This document shows positions 61,530-64,000 of a stretch of DNA of 64,000 nucleotides, piece after piece. The stretch spans positions 1 to 64,000 of the forward strand of contig NZ_MINO01000014.1 of NCBI RefSeq assembly GCF_001757355.1. Direction: 5' to 3'. The position numbers and the translations under genes were made by a program. How positions within the stretch are numbered: position 1 is the stretch's first letter; every line of letters starts with the position of its first letter. The stretch is from Sphingobium phenoxybenzoativorans. Lineage in GTDB: Bacteria; Pseudomonadota; Alphaproteobacteria; Sphingomonadales; Sphingomonadaceae. Under the pieces are notes generated by a model, which worked only from the letters and a program-made list of their open reading frames with translations, was not told where the DNA came from and searched no databases.

Positions 61530-62699
61530 ATGAGTCAGACCCTTGCGCCCTATGCCTGTCAGCCGGAACGGACGCGTGGGCGTCTGCATGCCGAACCGGG
61601 CGGCGAAACGCGGGGGCCGCGGGATGCCTTCCAGCGTGACAGGGACCGGATCATCCATTCGATCGCCTTCCGAAGGTTGCGGCACAAGACCCAGGTCTTT
61701 GTCGCGCCGGATGGCGACCATTATCGCGTCCGCCTGACCCATAGCCTGGAGGTGGCGCAGATCGGGCGCACCATCGCGCGGGCGCTTGGGCTTAACGAGG
61801 ATCTGACCGAGGCGCTGTGCCTGGCCCATGACATCGGTCATCCGCCGTTCGGGCATGCCGGAGAAGATGCGCTGGAAGCGGCGATGGAGGGGCAGGGCGG
61901 GTTCGACCATAATGCCCATACGCTGCGCGTGCTGATGCTGCTGGAATCGCCCTATCCGCGTTGGCCGGGGCTGAACCTGACGTGGGATATGCTGGAGGGG
62001 CTGGCCAAGCATAATGGACCTGTCGCCAATCCGGGATGGGCGATGCGGGAACTGGATGCTCTGTTCCCGCTGGAACTCGGCCACTGGCCCAGCCTGGAGG
62101 CGCAGGTGGCAGCGATCTCCGACGATATCGCCTATGACAATCATGATATCGATGACGGGTTGCGGGCGGGATTGCTGACGCTCGACCAGATATTGGAAGT
62201 CCCGATGGTTGCGGCGTGCTGGGACAGGGTCCGGGCGCGTCATCCCGGCGTCGCGCCCGAACGGCTGCTCCGGGAACTGGTGCGGGACCAGATTGGCGGG
62301 ATGGTCAATGACGTCATAGAAACCACGCGCCAGGCGATAATGGACGCGGGCGTGCGGGACGTGGCCGATGTGCGCAGCGCGGGGATGGCATTGTCGGGAT
62401 TCTCGCCCGGCCTCGCCGAGGATGAGCGCGTGCTGAAGCGCTTCATGTACGCGACGCTCTATCATCATCCCGAACAGCTTGCCGCGGCGGAAAAGGCCCG
62501 GCGCATAGTCAGCGATCTGTTTGCCGCCTACCGCTCCGACCCCGGCCTGATGACCGAAAACTGGTCCGGTCAGTGCAGCGTGGCGGAACCGGCGCGCAGC
62601 CGCCATATCGCCGATTACATCGCCGGGATGACCGACCGTTTCGCGCAGAAGCGGCATGAGGAGATTTTCGGCAGGGCGATCGCCGACACGGTGGATTGA
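61530..62699 (+). CDS. dgt: deoxyguanosinetriphosphate triphosphohydrolase-like HD protein
   Basis: 389 residues: RDRDRIIHSIAFRRLRHKTQVFV and VRLTHSLEVAQIGRTIARALG carry the first His, ALCLAHDIGHPPFGHAGEDAL holds the HD pair, and DNHDIDDGL the last Asp. This is the type-2 dGTPase branch common in alphaproteobacteria. It removes triphosphate from dNTPs. Free-standing, 58 bases after the SPOR protein. Confidence 0.9.
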   Translation: MSQTLAPYACQPERTRGRLHAEPGGETRGPRDAFQRDRDRIIHSIAFRRLRHKTQVFVAPDGDHYRVRLTHSLEVAQIGRTIARALGLNEDLTEALCLAHDIGHPPFGHAGEDALEAAMEGQGGFDHNAHTLRVLMLLESPYPRWPGLNLTWDMLEGLAKHNGPVANPGWAMRELDALFPLELGHWPSLEAQVAAISDDIAYDNHDIDDGLRAGLLTLDQILEVPMVAACWDRVRARHPGVAPERLLRELVRDQIGGMVNDVIETTRQAIMDAGVRDVADVRSAGMALSGFSPGLAEDERVLKRFMYATLYHHPEQLAAAEKARRIVSDLFAAYRSDPGLMTENWSGQCSVAEPARSRHIADYIAGMTDRFAQKRHEEIFGRAIADTVD

Positions 62700-62757
62700 C
62701 GCCGCGAAGTCTTTGCGCGATGCAGCAAGAGTCTCCGGTTCGAGGATTCGATCCGGT

Positions 62758-62957
62758 CATGACGCGGGAGAGCGTAGCGGGGCCTCGGCCTTGCTGCCGC
62801 CGAAGGAGCAACCGCCCCGGAATCTCTCAGGCCCGAAGGACCGCGTCATGGGCAGGCACTCTGGAAAGCGGGCGGCCGCAAGACCGCCCCACCGAAGGGG
62901 TAAGCTGTGTGGAATGTTCCACCGGTCAAAGCTCTCAGGTTTCCGTGACAGAGGGGG
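62758..62957 (+). ncRNA. tandem glycine riboswitch upstream of gcvT
   Basis: Aptamer 1 has P1 CATGACGCGG (62758-62767) paired with CCGCGTCATG (62841-62850), with GAGAG, the CCGAAGGAGCAA core and AATCTCTCAGG. Aptamer 2 lies about 62855-62957, with CACTCTGGAAAG, CCACCGAAGGGG and GCTCTCAGG ... GACAGAGGG. The two are joined by a short linker. Glycine riboswitches of this type turn on the glycine cleavage system, and gcvT follows. The 332-base gap 62700-63031 is explained by it. Confidence 0.92.
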
Positions 62958-63031
62958 TGATGGCGCGAAAGGGGCGGTGAGTGTCCACGTGCCGTCGCTT
63001 GACGTCCCCTTGTTACCGGAAGGCCAGATCC

Positions 63032-64000
63032 TTGAGCATATCCACAGACGATGTAGCAGAGTTTGAAGCGGAGATTCCGTTGGGCAAGCTGCCGCTCGAT
63101 GCCTGGCATCGCGCGCAGGGCGGGCGGATGGTCGGCTTCGCAGGCTATGAAATGCCCATCCAATATGAAGGCATCATGGCCGAACATGCATGGACCCGCG
63201 AACATGCGGGGCTGTTCGACGTCAGCCATATGGGCCAGCTCAGCTTCACCGGAGAGGGCGCGGATGCGGCTCTCGAAGCCCTGCTCCCCGGAGACATCAC
63301 CGGCCTGAAAACCTTCCGCCAGCGTTATTCGCTGCTGCTGGATGAGGATGGCGGGATTCTGGACGACCTGATGGTCAGCAGGCGGCCGGACGACATCTAT
63401 ATGGTCGTCAACGGTGCCACAAAATATGACGATATCGGCTGGATCATCGAGCATCTGCCCGATGAAATCACCATGAACCATATGGACGATCAGGCGCTGC
63501 TGGCGCTGCAGGGACCGGAATCCGGCGCTGCATTGGCGAGCCTGATCCCCGGCACAGCCGATCTGTTTTTCATGCAGTGCGGCCCCTTTAGCTGGGATGG
63601 CGTCGACCTGTGGGTCAGCCGGTCGGGCTATACGGGCGAGGACGGGTTCGAGATCAGCCTGCCGGGCGATGCCGCGGTGCGGTTCGCGGACGCGCTTTGC
63701 GCGCTGGACGCGGTGAAGCCGATCGGCCTTGGCGCGCGGGATTCGCTGCGGCTGGAGGCCGGTCTGCCGCTTTATGGCCATGACATCGATACGCAGGCCG
63801 GGCCGATTGGCGCTGACCTGGGTTTCGCCGTTCCCAAGAAGCGCCGGGAGGCCGGCGGCTTCTTCGGGCATGCGCGCATCGTGCGGGAGCTTGCCGAGGG
63901 CGCGCCTTCGCGTCGGGTCGGCCTGGCGATAGAGGGACGGTTGCCTGCGCGCGAGGGCGCCGTGATCCTGGCGGGCGGCAAGCCGGCCGGCAAGGTGACA
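63032..64000 (+). CDS. gcvT: aminomethyltransferase, glycine cleavage T protein (runs off the window)
   Basis: Open frame from TTG 63032, with GGAAGG eight bases upstream, to the window end (323 codons). LPLDAWHRAQGGRMVGFAGYEMPIQYEG is the T-protein opening, with AWTREHAGLFDVSHMGQ, LDDLMVSRRPDD, LLALQGPES, VSRSGYTGEDGFEIS and GARDSLRLEAGLPLYGHD. It transfers the methylene carbon of glycine to tetrahydrofolate. The next in-frame ATG (63128) would drop the conserved LPLDAWH, so the TTG is preferred. The C-terminal part is outside the window. Confidence 0.93.
   Translation, partial: MSISTDDVAEFEAEIPLGKLPLDAWHRAQGGRMVGFAGYEMPIQYEGIMAEHAWTREHAGLFDVSHMGQLSFTGEGADAALEALLPGDITGLKTFRQRYSLLLDEDGGILDDLMVSRRPDDIYMVVNGATKYDDIGWIIEHLPDEITMNHMDDQALLALQGPESGAALASLIPGTADLFFMQCGPFSWDGVDLWVSRSGYTGEDGFEISLPGDAAVRFADALCALDAVKPIGLGARDSLRLEAGLPLYGHDIDTQAGPIGADLGFAVPKKRREAGGFFGHARIVRELAEGAPSRRVGLAIEGRLPAREGAVILAGGKPAGKVT

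Overview
The window looks like a chromosomal segment of a GC-rich alphaproteobacterium of the Sphingomonadales (Sphingobium/Sphingomonas type). This is inferred from the gene content and order: a three-gene proton-translocating transhydrogenase preceded by a tiny COX4-like peptide, a cpa/tad pilus locus, nagZ-scpAB-tatABC, a full mraZ-to-ftsZ division/cell-wall cluster, and short dispersed palindromes of the 'GTCATCCCGGA...TCCGGGATGAC' kind. No genome comparison was possible.

Layout. (1) 1-6150 is accessory and scarred. It holds the end of an IS3-family element that cut a DHA2-type MFS transporter, a frameshifted RidA gene, a small redox/unknown operon (SDR, VOC, SnoaL-like, saccharopine-dehydrogenase-like), an AbiEi-type antitoxin whose AbiEii toxin survives only as a stub of about 29 codons fused to a decapitated SDR, and an intact VapBC-type PIN toxin-antitoxin pair. 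(2) 6187-13828 holds an NtrC-type sigma-54 regulator, the COX4-like peptide with pntAA-pntAB-pntB, an Asp/Glu racemase-like enzyme, and a GlxA-type AraC regulator divergent from an alpha/beta hydrolase. (3) 13832-20867 (minus strand) is the cpaA-B-C-D-E-tadB-tadC pilus operon; the cpaF/tadA motor ATPase and the Flp pilin are not here. (4) 20909-29467 holds a hydrolase, a FAD oxidoreductase, a YegP-like protein, a Fur-box-preceded TonB receptor, the ispH-thrB-rnhA operon and two small exported proteins. (5) 29595-39089 holds argS with a SPOR protein, nagZ-scpA-scpB-tatA-tatB-tatC, an entericidin-like lipoprotein, a SleB-type wall hydrolase and a cysteine synthase. (6) 39130-59598 runs from two membrane proteins of unknown role into the dcw cluster (mraZ, rsmH, ftsL, ftsI, murE, murF, mraY, murD, ftsW, murG, murC, a 65-residue unknown protein, murB, ddl, ftsQ, ftsA, ftsZ). 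(7) 59666-64000 holds a TPR/SPOR periplasmic protein, a dGTPase-like HD protein, a tandem glycine riboswitch and the start of gcvT.

How the genes work together. The dcw genes make the lipid-linked peptidoglycan precursor (MurC-F, MurB, Ddl, MraY, MurG) and build the division ring (FtsZ/A/Q/L/W/I). Almost every stop overlaps the next start by 1-4 bases, so translation is probably coupled from mraZ to ftsQ. A run of 10-bp-spaced CCC/GGG sites ahead of mraZ looks like MraZ's own operator. The nearby SPOR proteins and wall hydrolase also act on the envelope.

The most unusual items are: the AbiEii/SDR fusion at a deletion junction, which puts an enzyme operon behind an antitoxin promoter; seven 11-bp helically phased repeats ahead of nagZ; the cpa/tad locus without its ATPase and pilin; the MraZ-site array; the 65-residue protein locked between murC and murB; and a candidate EcfG stress promoter on the entericidin-like gene. 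No CRISPR array, rRNA or tRNA gene was seen, and no clearly new multi-gene defence or biosynthetic system could be demonstrated.
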